Part shown: positions 1 through 7,063 of the stretch, piece after piece | How positions within the stretch are numbered: position 1 is the stretch's first letter | Layout: the number at the start of each line of letters is the position of its first letter | From: SZAS-79 sp038329645 | GTDB taxonomy: Bacteria > Pseudomonadota > Gammaproteobacteria > Burkholderiales > SG8-39 | Direction of reading: 5' to 3' | Assembly (NCBI GenBank): GCA_038329645.1 | Contig: JBBQNG010000197.1 | Location: 1 to 8,028 of the forward strand | Length of the DNA stretch: 8,028 nt | Position numbers and translations under genes: made by a program | Notes under the pieces: model-generated | Database searches by the model: none | Told to the model about the DNA's origin: nothing | Seen by the model: only the letters and a program-made list of their open reading frames with translations

Positions 1-393
1 GTAATAGTTCACCGTCGTTACGCTCAGCCCCAGCGACGCATCGCGGGTCAGGGTGAAAGTGGTGTTTCTCGGCAGGACGTCGACTTCGCCCGACTGCAGT
101 GCGGTGAAGCGCTGCGGCGCGGACAAGGGCACGTACTTCACCTTTTCCGGGTCGTTCAGGACCGCGGCGGCGAGGGCGCGGCACACGTCGACGTCAAGGC
201 CCGACCACTTGCCGCTCGAGTCGGCCTGCGAGAAGCCCGCAAGACCGGTGCTGACGCCGCAAACGATCTGGCTGCGGGACTTGACCGCATCGAGCGTCTT
301 GCCGGCGTGGGCAGGCATCGCGAGCAGCGCGCCGAAGGTCGTGACGAAGGTCGTAACAGCAGCGGCCGACAGCCGCATTTTGGAGAATCGCAT
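1..393 (-). CDS. General L-amino-acid ABC transporter substrate-binding protein, 5' part (AapJ/BztA-like)
   Basis: Partial gene: 131 codons from ATG at 393 run off the left edge with no stop. The product would be the periplasmic receptor that captures amino acids and hands them to an ABC permease. Residues 1-30 form a signal peptide: basic start (MRFSKMR), hydrophobic stretch, and a likely cleavage after AHA. The mature start (KTLDAVKSRSQIVCGVSTG) and the following segments GLDVDVCRALAAAV, LSAPQRFTALQSGEVDVLPRN and TFTLTRD match what is known of the N-lobe of AapJ/BztA-type receptors (SBP_bac_3 fold). A GGAG ribosome-binding site lies 8 nt before the ATG. A second in-frame ATG five codons later lacks as good a site. 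The permease and ATPase genes normally follow such a gene and would lie beyond the left edge. Family assignment is firm; the exact ligand is not visible. Confidence 0.88.
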   Translation of the reverse strand, partial: MRFSKMRLSAAAVTTFVTTFGALLAMPAHAGKTLDAVKSRSQIVCGVSTGLAGFSQADSSGKWSGLDVDVCRALAAAVLNDPEKVKYVPLSAPQRFTALQSGEVDVLPRNTTFTLTRDASLGLSVTTVNYY

Positions 394-401
394 CGCTTTT
401 G

Positions 402-405
402 CTCC
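402..405 (-). promoter_or_regulatory. Ribosome-binding site of the amino-acid receptor gene
   Basis: GGAG on the minus strand, 8 nt upstream of the ATG at 393. It supports that ATG over the in-frame ATG at 378. Confidence 0.6.
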
Positions 406-444
406 GATCATAAAAGGGTGGGAATCGGGACTGGCCTATCCAGC

Positions 445-474
445 CATATTGGGCCCGCGCCTGGCAGTTGGCAA
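445..474 (-). promoter_or_regulatory. Possible sigma-70 promoter for the amino-acid receptor gene
   Basis: Minus strand: TTGCCA (474-469, five of six matches to the -35 consensus), an 18-nt spacer, then AATATG (450-445, three of six matches to the -10). Transcription would start near 438, leaving a leader of about 45 nt before the ATG. The -10 match is poor. The placement rests mainly on the good -35 box and the sensible distance to the gene. Confidence 0.25.
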
Positions 475-478
475 TATG
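445..478. repeat. 7-bp inverted repeat, candidate operator
   Basis: Perfect arms CATATTG (445-451) and CAATATG (472-478) separated by 20 nt. The repeat overlaps the candidate promoter, so it could be a dimeric regulator site or a loose hairpin. The arms cannot be extended in either direction. Arms this short can arise by chance. Confidence 0.3.
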
Positions 479-537
479 CGGCACCAGCCCCCCGGAGCAT
501 CCCCACCGGTACCGTCGCCTGCCGGCCCGAGCGGCTC

Positions 538-627
538 TCAGCGATCTTTCTCGAGGATCGTGATCGCGCAGGCCGCTTCGTCGAAGCCCATCACGCCGCC
601 GCCGTTTTCTCGACGGTGATGTTCCAT
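538..627 (-). pseudogene. 29-codon frame, possibly a thiolase C-terminal remnant
   Basis: Minus-strand frame from ATG at 627 to TGA at 538-540. The last residues, ENGGGVMGFDEAACAITIL followed by EKDR, have the glycine-rich turn and hydrophobic strand seen at the C-terminus of some thiolase-family proteins. The preceding residues (AIRLPDMEHHRR) do not continue such a protein, and no other frame immediately upstream does so clearly. CoA-metabolism genes commonly sit beside Bug receptor genes, so a decayed neighbour is plausible. The alternative is chance coding in a GC-rich spacer. The resemblance rests on recall of family ends only. No good ribosome-binding site is visible. Confidence 0.2.
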
Positions 628-713
628 ATCCGGCAAGCGGATTGCCTTGAAAGACAGTCAGGGAGCGGGAACAATAAAATATAAGTTTCACTTTCCCGGG
701 CTGCCCTGCGGCC

Positions 714-1691
714 TCAGTCGACTGTCGCCCCCGAGGCCTTGACGATCGGGCCCCAGCGCCTGTACTCGTCCTGGATCATGCTTGCCATCTGCTCCGGCGT
801 GCCGCCGACGATTTCGTAGCCGAGGTCGGTCATTCGCTTCACGAACTCGGGCGACTTGGCCGCCCGCTGCCCGTCGGCGTTCAGGCGGGCGATGATTTCC
901 TTCGGCGTGCCCACTGGCACGACGAGACCGAACCACGCGGTGGACTCGTAGCCGTCAACGCCGGTTTCGGCGATGGTCGGCAGGTCCGGAAGGCTGCCGG
1001 CGCGCTTCGGGCCGGTGGTGGCGAGCGCCCGCAGCTTGCCCGAGCGGATATGCGTGATTGACGAAGGGATGTTGTCGAACATCATGTTGACCTGCCCGCC
1101 CATGAGGTCGGTGAGGGCCGGACCGCTGCCTTTGTACGGGACATGGGTGATCTCGAGGCCGAGCATGTGCTTGAACATCTCGCACGACATGTGGATCGTC
1201 GAGCCGCTGCCGCTTGAGGCGCACGACAGTTTGCCCGGCTGGGCCTTCGCAAGCGCGATCACTTCCTTGACCGAATTTGCCGGCACCGCAGGGTTGAGGA
1301 CCAGCACGTTGGCGAATCCGGCAAGCACGATCACCGGGGACAGGTCCTTGTTGGGATCGTAGTTGAGCTTCTTGTAGAGGAACGGCGTAATGCCGTGGAG
1401 GCTGCTCGCGCTGGTGAGCAGCGTGTAGCCGTCGGGCGCCGATTTCGCGACCAGTTCCGCGCCGAGGTTGCCTCCGGCGCCGGGACGATTGTCCACGTTG
1501 ACCGCCTGGCCGAGCGTCTTCGACAGTTCGAGCGCCACCGCGCGTGAAATGATGTCCGTGCCGCCGCCCGGCGCGTACGGCACGACGAGGCGGATTGGTT
1601 TCGAGGGGTAGGCCTGCGCGTGCACACCCACAGGCAATAGCGTTGCCAGGGCCAGCGTTGCGGCAAGCGTAACGGAAGCAATATTCTTCAT
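714..1691 (-). CDS. Bug-family tripartite tricarboxylate transporter receptor (TctC-like)
   Basis: Complete 325-residue periplasmic solute receptor. Family members bind carboxylates or related small molecules for TctA/TctB membrane proteins, or act as sensors. Residues 1-25 are a signal peptide ending VHA, with mature protein starting near QAYPSKPIRL. Hallmarks of the family follow in order: VVPYAPGGGTDIISR (36-50), NRPGAGGNLGAE (68-79), APDGYTLL (85-92), HVPYKGSGPAL (183-193), GGQVNMMFDN (198-207), then SGKLRALATTG and LPDLPTIAETGVDGYE. Length equals the family norm of about 320-330. The start is set by the signal peptide and an AAGGAG site 9 nt upstream. No tctA or tctB lies beside it, as with many orphan Bug receptors of Burkholderiales, so the membrane partner and ligand cannot be inferred. 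The family call is secure. Confidence 0.95.
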   Translation of the reverse strand: MKNIASVTLAATLALATLLPVGVHAQAYPSKPIRLVVPYAPGGGTDIISRAVALELSKTLGQAVNVDNRPGAGGNLGAELVAKSAPDGYTLLTSASSLHGITPFLYKKLNYDPNKDLSPVIVLAGFANVLVLNPAVPANSVKEVIALAKAQPGKLSCASSGSGSTIHMSCEMFKHMLGLEITHVPYKGSGPALTDLMGGQVNMMFDNIPSSITHIRSGKLRALATTGPKRAGSLPDLPTIAETGVDGYESTAWFGLVVPVGTPKEIIARLNADGQRAAKSPEFVKRMTDLGYEIVGGTPEQMASMIQDEYRRWGPIVKASGATVD

Positions 1692-1700
1692 GGGTCGTGT

Positions 1701-1706
1701 CTCCTT
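1701..1706 (-). promoter_or_regulatory. Ribosome-binding site of the TctC-like gene
   Basis: AAGGAG on the minus strand, 9 nt before the ATG at 1691. This strong Shine-Dalgarno fixes the start. Confidence 0.8.
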
Positions 1707-1923
1707 GTCTTATGGATCCCCGTCTGAGTGCGGGGTTAAAAAACGGCTTGGCCCAATACTAGCAGTGACAGTGATGTCCGCGCCTTTGAAGCTGATCTGC
1801 CCGCGGTCCGGGCGGTAGAGGCCGCACCACGAACGGGATCCGGAGGAACCAGGGACTAATTTCCTAAACCGGCATGCAATCTGCCATTACATCCGCTCCT
1901 GGAGCCGACTTTAACCTACTAAT

Positions 1924-1938
1924 CTGAGACTTTCTCAG
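1924..1938 (-). terminator. Weak hairpin downstream of hsdR
   Basis: CTGAGA and TCTCAG form a 6-bp stem with a 3-nt loop, starting 18 nt after the hsdR stop on the minus strand. The position suits transcription termination of the defence operon. However, no T-run follows (ATTAGTAGG), so it is not a standard intrinsic terminator. It may only protect the transcript end. Confidence 0.25.
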
Positions 1939-1956
1939 CTTCGAGCGCTGGTCATT

Positions 1957-4938
1957 TTAGTAGTACTGCTTGATATAGGCGTACGCCCGGTCGAACAGGT
2001 CCTGGTCAGTGTGCAACTTGTATTTGAGCAGGGTCTTGCGCAATTCCTTCTGCACCAACCGCTCGCCCTGGGTGGTGTGCTGCCAATCGGGAAAGCGTAC
2101 CTTCTTCACGATGTCGTCGATATCCGCGACGATCCGCTCGACGATGATATGGGTGTTGCCGGACTTCGCTTCGGTAAAGAGTTCAGTCAGAGCTTCTTTG
2201 GCCTTGTCGCGCTCTTCCTGCGGATCGGCTTCCTTTTCCGCCTCGACCACTTCCGCCGCCAGCTCCAGTATCTGCTTCAAAAACTCCACGCTGCTCAGCA
2301 TGCCCTGTTCGTGGCGTTCCTTGATTTTCTCGAGCCGCTCGCCCAGCGCGGTGAACTTAGGGTTACCCAGGTGCCTGCGCAATCGGGCGACCAGCTTGAT
2401 CTCGACTTCCTTGGCCCGCCGTCCCGGCTCCTTGTCGCCGAGGATCTCCTGAAGCAGTTCGGCGTCAAGGACCAGGGTCTCGATGTCGTCGCGCACGGAC
2501 TCGAGATGCACGTTCTGGTTGATCAGCTCAACCGTCTTCGCGCCGAGCGCGTGCCAGATCAGCTTGCCGTTCCCGCTGGGCGGTTTCACCGATTCGTACA
2601 CCTGGGTAAGCCATCGATAGTCCTTCTCCCACGGATTGAGGCAGGGGTCGGGCGACAACGCCTCCCAGATGGTGCCCAGCACGGAATAGGCCGCGGCGAA
2701 CTTGTCGCGCACCTCGTTATTTGGCAGGCACTGCTGCGCCGCCATCAGGCCTTCGTAGCCGCCCACCGAGCGATCCACGTTTGGGAAGAACGCGAGGCTC
2801 GCCTGCATTTGCACCGGCAGCGCTTTGCGCAACTCCTCGATGTTCGCCACCACCTGCTGCACGGCCTTCTCGTCGAAGGCCAGCGCCTTGGCCACGTCGT
2901 CGAAGATGCCGATGTAGTCGACGATCAGGCCGTGGGTCTTGTCCTGGCCTGGACTGCCGTAAGTCCGGTTAGTGCGGCAAATGGCCTGAAGAAGGTTGTG
3001 GTCCTTCATTGGCTTGTCCAGGTACATCACCTGCAGGATTGGTGCGTCGAATCCCGTCAGCAGCTTGGAGGTAACGATCACGAACTGCAACGGGTCGGCC
3101 GGGTCGCGGAAGCGGTCGAGAAGCTTTTTCTCGTCATCCTTGTTACGGGCGTGAGCTTTCCAGCCCGGCGCATCACCTGACGTGGTGTGCATGACGATCG
3201 CGCTCGCGTCCGGTCCGATAAGTTCGTCCATTACGGCCTTGTAGAGCACGCAGCACTCGCGGTCGAACACCACGACCTGCGCCTTGAAACCGTTGGGCTC
3301 GATCTTGGTCTGGAAGTGGTTGACCATGTGTTGCACCACAGCGCGGATGCGTTCCGGGTTCTTCACCAGCACGGCCATTTTTGCTGCTCGCTTGGCGAGG
3401 TCGTCTCGATCCTGCTCGGACAACTCGTTGGTGATGGCGCCGAAAGCTTCGTCGATGGCCGCCCGGTCAAGCTTGAGCCGCACTTCCGGAGCTTCGAAGT
3501 GCAGCGGCAGCGTGGCCTTGTCTCGGATCGAGTCCTGGAACGAGTAGCGGCTCATGTAACCCTTCTCGTCCTCATCCGCGCCGAAAGCCCAGTAGGTGTT
3601 GCGGTCAGCCCGGTTGATCGGCGTACCTGTGAGGCCGAACAGGAAAGCGTTGGGCAGGGCTTCGCGCATCTTGCGGCCGAGGTCGCCTTCCTGGGTGCGG
3701 TGGGCTTCGTCGACCATGACGATGATGTTGTGACGCTCGTTCAGCCTGCCGCCGCTTTCTGCGAACTTATGGATAGTTGTGATGAGCACCTTGCGCACGT
3801 CCTGGGCCAGCAGTTCCTGCAATTCCCTTCTCGTCGCCACGCCGACCATGTTGGCTACGTCAGCGGCGTTGAAGGTGGCGCTGATCTGAGTATCGAGGTC
3901 GATGCGGTCCACCACGATCATCACCGTGGGGTTGCTCAAGCGTGGGTGCATCCTCAGCTTTTGCGCCGCGAACACCATGAGCAGCGACTTCCCGCTGCCC
4001 TGGAAGTGCCAGATCAGGCCTTTCTTGGGGTAACCCGCCACGACCCGCGCCACCATCTTGTTGGCGGTCTCGAACTGCTGATAGCGGCAGATGACTTTGA
4101 TGCGCCGGTGCTTGCCGTCGGTGGCGAACACCGTGAAGTTGGCGAGGATGTCCAGCACCACTTCCGGTTGCAGCATGCTCTGCACCGCCGCCTGCACATG
4201 CTTCAGTTCGCCTTCGTCTGGCGAGTCGTCGTCGCGCCACGGTCCCCACATCTCGATCGGCATCTTGATCGAGCCGTATCGGAAGGCCTTCCCTTCTGTC
4301 GCGAAGGAAAACACGTTCGGGACAAACATCGCGGGGACGTCGCGCTCGTAAATGCGGTTGATCTGGAACGCGCCGTCGAACCAAGTCACGCTTGCGCGGG
4401 CTGGGGTTTTGGCTTCGGCGATGACGATGGGGAGGCCGTTCACCAAGAAAACTATGTCGAAGCGCTTTTCGACTACAGCCTGAAATGTCCATTGGTTCGT
4501 AACGATGAAGCGGTTATTGACGAGGTCTTCAAAATCGATCAGCCGGACCGGCACGTGTTCGCCGTTTTGCCCAAACGGCCGCCCTTTCTCCCCTCGCAGC
4601 CAAGCCATGAAATTCTCATTGGCGCGTACCAAACCATCGGCCTGCACCGAAAGCAGGATTGCGCGCAACTCGTAGATCACTTCGTCGGCGCGGTCGGGTT
4701 GGGCGGCGATTTCGGGGTTCAGGCGGATCAGCGCCTCTTTCACCCAGGCCTCGACCATGACGTCGCCCGGTTTGCGCGGAATGTCCGTGGGCGACTTGAA
4801 CTCCCATTTCGTGGATGGTTCCGAATCTTTCCTATAGAGCGCGAGCTTTTGCTGCACCGTTTGGCGAGGCGTGCCTGCGATGCCGGTGGCGGCATCGAGG
4901 ATCATTTGCTCTACGGTGTTGGATTCGGTGAAGGTCAC
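1957..4938 (-). CDS. hsdR: Type I restriction-modification system, restriction (R) subunit
   Basis: 993-residue motor-nuclease subunit that joins the methyltransferase core, pumps DNA by ATP hydrolysis and cuts at a distance from the recognition site. The N-terminal nuclease has the PD-(D/E)xK pattern RFDIVFLVNGLPIVIAEAK, with D161, E175 and K177 spaced as in EcoR124I-type enzymes. The superfamily-2 motor follows: Walker A FQGSGKS (312-318), VVDRIDLD (342-349), TTIHKF (387-392), DEAH (410-413), GLTGTP (435-440), and VTSKLLTGFDAP with QAICRTNR (651-658). The helical C-terminus ends in FDRAYAYIKQYY. Length matches intact family members and no key residue is missing. The start is GTG at 4938, chosen because FTESNTVEQMILD is the usual HsdR N-terminus; the next in-frame ATG (codon 12) would cut into it. 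It begins 5 nt after the hsdS stop with no clear Shine-Dalgarno, suggesting translational coupling. Confidence 0.96.
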   Translation of the reverse strand: MTFTESNTVEQMILDAATGIAGTPRQTVQQKLALYRKDSEPSTKWEFKSPTDIPRKPGDVMVEAWVKEALIRLNPEIAAQPDRADEVIYELRAILLSVQADGLVRANENFMAWLRGEKGRPFGQNGEHVPVRLIDFEDLVNNRFIVTNQWTFQAVVEKRFDIVFLVNGLPIVIAEAKTPARASVTWFDGAFQINRIYERDVPAMFVPNVFSFATEGKAFRYGSIKMPIEMWGPWRDDDSPDEGELKHVQAAVQSMLQPEVVLDILANFTVFATDGKHRRIKVICRYQQFETANKMVARVVAGYPKKGLIWHFQGSGKSLLMVFAAQKLRMHPRLSNPTVMIVVDRIDLDTQISATFNAADVANMVGVATRRELQELLAQDVRKVLITTIHKFAESGGRLNERHNIIVMVDEAHRTQEGDLGRKMREALPNAFLFGLTGTPINRADRNTYWAFGADEDEKGYMSRYSFQDSIRDKATLPLHFEAPEVRLKLDRAAIDEAFGAITNELSEQDRDDLAKRAAKMAVLVKNPERIRAVVQHMVNHFQTKIEPNGFKAQVVVFDRECCVLYKAVMDELIGPDASAIVMHTTSGDAPGWKAHARNKDDEKKLLDRFRDPADPLQFVIVTSKLLTGFDAPILQVMYLDKPMKDHNLLQAICRTNRTYGSPGQDKTHGLIVDYIGIFDDVAKALAFDEKAVQQVVANIEELRKALPVQMQASLAFFPNVDRSVGGYEGLMAAQQCLPNNEVRDKFAAAYSVLGTIWEALSPDPCLNPWEKDYRWLTQVYESVKPPSGNGKLIWHALGAKTVELINQNVHLESVRDDIETLVLDAELLQEILGDKEPGRRAKEVEIKLVARLRRHLGNPKFTALGERLEKIKERHEQGMLSSVEFLKQILELAAEVVEAEKEADPQEERDKAKEALTELFTEAKSGNTHIIVERIVADIDDIVKKVRFPDWQHTTQGERLVQKELRKTLLKYKLHTDQDLFDRAYAYIKQYY

Positions 4939-4943
4939 GTAGC

Positions 4944-6158
4944 TTAAAAAATCGTATTTAAAAGGCCGCTCAAATTTGAAACAGACGCCAATTGATTCAT
5001 CTTGAGAGCTTTCACAGCGAGAATCAGACGCCGATGTTCATTGGCAAATACTTTCTGAATCGAAATATCAGGAACAGGAAACTTCATGTTGCTGAACCTA
5101 AGTGACGTCAAGTGGGCCATTGAAGTCGTTTGTGGCGCCTCGCGCGCAAAGATTCCTGAGTATAGACAATGCTGGAAGTAAGCCTGAGCCCATTTAGGCA
5201 TAACGTCTTTCCCGGCTCTAAATCTTAGAAGCGTGCTCTGAAAACAGCAGTCTTGGATCTCGCCGTTGAATATTGCTGATCTACCGATAAGCTCTACACT
5301 CTGACCTTCATTCAGTAATATGTCCCCTGGCTCCAATCGAAAAGTATCTAGATCACGTTCATTGAACTTCATGTCAAGAACATCCTTGAAGTCAATATAT
5401 CCGTCCATCACGTTTGCTACTCGAAGATAGGGAAACGTGAACTTCAATTCGAGATATTCGGGAGCCCTTCGGCGGCCCAAAAGCACTCCTCCAACCTCCT
5501 TAACGAGCCTCAATCGATATTGATGCTTATCTGAGAACGCCTCTCGGAGATGACTTCGTCGCAGCGCTTCCGCATCTTTGACGGCGCACAAAATTCCCGA
5601 GAGCACAGAATTCGCACTCCGAAGCACTTCTGATAGAAGTCTCTGGTGAGCTATGGGAGGCAAATCAAATTCAAACGCTGCAAGGCTGCTCCAGTTCGTG
5701 CGAGGCGATAGCGAGCCTGCCGAAGTCCCGACGGCGTGCTCTATAAATCGCTCTGATAAGCAAAGAAATGGCAGAAGGTCCGGCAGCAATTTCTTATCGC
5801 TGGGAGAAAGGACATATATATCTCCTGACACCACCGCATCGAAATCCGTCACGGCTACCTTGCGCTGATACGCCCGACGTTTTCCGAACAGAGTTTGTCC
5901 GGGTCTGCACCGACGATTGAACTTTGTTCCGTCAGCCAACGCCCCCCATGATTGAATATGAAGAGAACCCGGCTCCAAATGCTGCATTCCAATGTACCGC
6001 TCAATACCCGCTCCAACCGGATCGCGCTCAGTCTCATTCACGTTCTCTACAACATCGCCAAACTTCACTCGCTGCCACTTCGAGCGATCGAACAGCGGCA
6101 GCTTCGCCCAATCCTGATTTATACGCACACTCTCCAGTCCTTTCCCCACGGCCTTCAT
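4944..6158 (-). CDS. hsdS: Type I restriction-modification system, specificity (S) subunit
   Basis: 404-residue DNA-recognition subunit that determines the bipartite target for both methylation and cutting. The layout is the standard two-half form: first target-recognition domain at about 24-168 (FDRSKWQRVKFGDVV to FEFDLPP), central helical spacer at about 168-212 (IAHQRLLSEVLRSANSVL to LREAF), second recognition domain at about 215-363 (LGRRRAPEYLELKFTFPYLRVANV to FPVP), and distal helix at about 364-404 (ISIQKVFANEHRRLI onward). The second domain is AT-rich: 5341-5400 is about 32% GC and 5221-5280 about 43%, against about 72% in 7501-7560, suggesting recombinational exchange. The ATG at 6158 overlaps the preceding gene's stop by 4 nt, with GAGGGG 11 nt upstream. 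The target sequence cannot be predicted. Confidence 0.93.
   Translation of the reverse strand: MKAVGKGLESVRINQDWAKLPLFDRSKWQRVKFGDVVENVNETERDPVGAGIERYIGMQHLEPGSLHIQSWGALADGTKFNRRCRPGQTLFGKRRAYQRKVAVTDFDAVVSGDIYVLSPSDKKLLPDLLPFLCLSERFIEHAVGTSAGSLSPRTNWSSLAAFEFDLPPIAHQRLLSEVLRSANSVLSGILCAVKDAEALRRSHLREAFSDKHQYRLRLVKEVGGVLLGRRRAPEYLELKFTFPYLRVANVMDGYIDFKDVLDMKFNERDLDTFRLEPGDILLNEGQSVELIGRSAIFNGEIQDCCFQSTLLRFRAGKDVMPKWAQAYFQHCLYSGIFAREAPQTTSMAHLTSLRFSNMKFPVPDISIQKVFANEHRRLILAVKALKMNQLASVSNLSGLLNTIF
4946..4951 (-). other. Run of six T at the hsdS end, slippage candidate
   Basis: On the minus strand the hsdS frame ends ATT TTT TAA. A -1 shift on this run, or insertion of one extra T, bypasses the stop and continues TTA AGC TAC into the hsdR GTG codon in frame. 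The hsdR frame is open through this stretch. The heptamer is TTTTTTA, but it is not phased like the classical X XXY YYZ signal, and runs this short are common. A fused S-R product is therefore only a possibility. Confidence 0.2.
6155..6158 (-). other. ATGA overlap joining the nucleotidyltransferase gene to hsdS
   Basis: The TGA stop of the upstream gene (6157-6155) and the ATG of hsdS (6158-6156) share ATGA. This arrangement usually signals stop-restart translational coupling and places the two genes on one transcript. Confidence 0.9.
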
Positions 6159-7063
6159 GCTTTTCCCATCCCCTCGAGCGGCTCGACCGCATCCTGCACC
6201 AACCTCAACCCCGCGATCCTCAACTGCGCCGCCGTCAACCGATACGAAGCAAGCAACCCGTTCGCACAGCCATACGCCGCCTCCTCCATATCACCCGGAC
6301 TCCCGATCAACTGGCGCAAGCCCTGCCCGGCAACCGCACACAGCTTCCGCCGCTCGCCCGGAAAGCGCTGCCGCAAAGCAGAAGCCCACATCTCAGGCCA
6401 ACCGCGCAAGGCCTCCTCGTCCTCCCGCATCGCCAGAAAAGCCAACGCAAGTACCCGCCCGAGATCCTTGTTACTGCGCTTCATCTGGCGGGCACCGATG
6501 AGCCCGCTCATGGTCTCCGGACCAATGACGGGGTGGTGCAGCAGATTGGCCAGGGCCATCATTTCCGGACGCGCAATGGCGATACCGTATTCGGTCATGA
6601 TGGGTTCCACTTCCACCAGCGACAGATACCCGAAGCCGCACAAGCCGAAATGCCCCAGCGCGGTTTCGAGCCGCACGAACTGCTTGCCCACCCCGCTGGC
6701 GGGCGGTGAAACCATCAGCTCGATGAACCACTCACTGCTGCCGGGCGGATGCAGACGCACCAGAGGAAGCTGTTCGACGGGCGTATCCGCGGTTCCAGGC
6801 GAACCCCACTGCCCATCCTCGCGCATCCGCCAGTTCGCCCGGAACAGGCTCTCGGCAACCGCCTTTCCCGCCGGCACGGCTTTGATGTGCGGAGACAGCA
6901 TGCAGTCCACGTCCTTGGTCTGCACCAGAGCCTCGGGGTTGTCCCGGAAATAGCGATAGCCCGCCGCCAGGCTACCGATGATGATGATGACCGCGCTGCA
7001 GCAGTCCGCGGGCAACGCCTCCGCCACCTGCCGCAACACGCTCCGTGGCGAGAGGAGATTCAT
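6155..7063 (-). CDS. AbiEii-like nucleotidyltransferase, putative type IV toxin
   Basis: 302 residues from ATG at 7063. The segment IIIIGSLAAGYRYF (26-39) followed by TKDVDCML (49-56) gives the polymerase-beta-type nucleotidyltransferase pattern GS...DxD, with Gly30-Ser31 and metal ligands Asp51 and Asp53. A third carboxylate could be Glu115 in WFIELM. RSNKDLGRV (196-204) resembles the conserved Arg/Lys-Asp segment of AbiEii toxins, which transfer nucleotides to RNA (tRNA in the studied cases) and stop growth. The C-terminal 100 residues look helical. The chosen start overlaps the upstream gene's stop as ATGA and has AGGA 10 nt before it. A longer frame exists from 7162, but its extra 33 residues (Arg/Pro/Ala-rich) lie wholly inside the upstream gene and look non-coding. 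Pairing with an AbiEi-like gene supports a toxin role. The substrate is inferred from the family. Confidence 0.75.
   Translation of the reverse strand: MNLLSPRSVLRQVAEALPADCCSAVIIIIGSLAAGYRYFRDNPEALVQTKDVDCMLSPHIKAVPAGKAVAESLFRANWRMREDGQWGSPGTADTPVEQLPLVRLHPPGSSEWFIELMVSPPASGVGKQFVRLETALGHFGLCGFGYLSLVEVEPIMTEYGIAIARPEMMALANLLHHPVIGPETMSGLIGARQMKRSNKDLGRVLALAFLAMREDEEALRGWPEMWASALRQRFPGERRKLCAVAGQGLRQLIGSPGDMEEAAYGCANGLLASYRLTAAQLRIAGLRLVQDAVEPLEGMGKA
7060..7063 (-). other. ATGA overlap joining the AbiEi-like gene to the nucleotidyltransferase gene
   Basis: The TGA stop (7062-7060) and the next ATG (7063-7061) share ATGA. This fixes the nucleotidyltransferase start and implies co-translation, as usual for antitoxin-toxin pairs. 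Confidence 0.9.

Larger units (their letters stand above)
394..713. other. 320-bp gap between the two transporter receptor genes
   Basis: No full gene is supported here. It holds the leader and possible promoter of the downstream amino-acid receptor, an inverted repeat, and a 29-codon minus-strand frame described separately. Just after the tctC-like stop (713-660, minus strand) the sequence becomes AT-rich. Only very short stems occur there (AAGT-GAA-ACTT before ATATTTTATT), so no convincing terminator is visible. Longer frames crossing this gap on either strand are rich in Arg, Pro and Ser and look like by-products of the high GC. Confidence 0.5.
1692..1956. other. Intergenic region between hsdR and the TctC-like gene
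   Basis: 265 bp without a gene, containing the end of the defence cassette and the leader of the TctC-like gene. Visible elements are: a 5-bp stem CCCCG/CGGGG (1718-1722 with 1731-1735) in the leader of the receptor gene, next to a run of six A (T on the minus strand); an 11-bp palindrome GCTCC-T-GGAGC (1895-1905); and a 6-bp hairpin after hsdR. No promoter with two acceptable boxes could be placed, although the receptor gene presumably has one here. No tRNA, target-site duplication or insertion-sequence end is evident. Confidence 0.5.

Noticed and set aside
194..691. 165-codon minus-strand frame and plus-strand frames at 53-619 and 307-684
   Set aside because: They overlap the amino-acid receptor in the wrong frame, are Arg-rich and have no ribosome-binding site or family resemblance.
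660..713. Terminator after the TctC-like gene
   Set aside because: Only 4-5 bp stems near an AT-rich stretch; no GC-rich stem followed by a T-run.
1718..1735. CCCCG/CGGGG stem as an intrinsic terminator
   Set aside because: On the plus strand it is followed by TTAAAAAA rather than T. On the minus strand the T-run precedes the stem. It is at most a weak leader hairpin of the TctC-like gene.
3187..4947. 586-codon open frame on the plus strand opposite hsdR, and a 389-codon one at 2011-3180
   Set aside because: Both are antisense to a well-supported hsdR with intact motifs. Their composition (His/Val/Arg/Leu-rich, no recognisable domain) is what a GC-rich gene yields on its complement.
5924..6953. 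Plus-strand frames of 261 and 333 codons across hsdS and the nucleotidyltransferase gene
   Set aside because: They are shadows of two supported minus-strand genes and are rich in Pro, Ser and Arg without domains.
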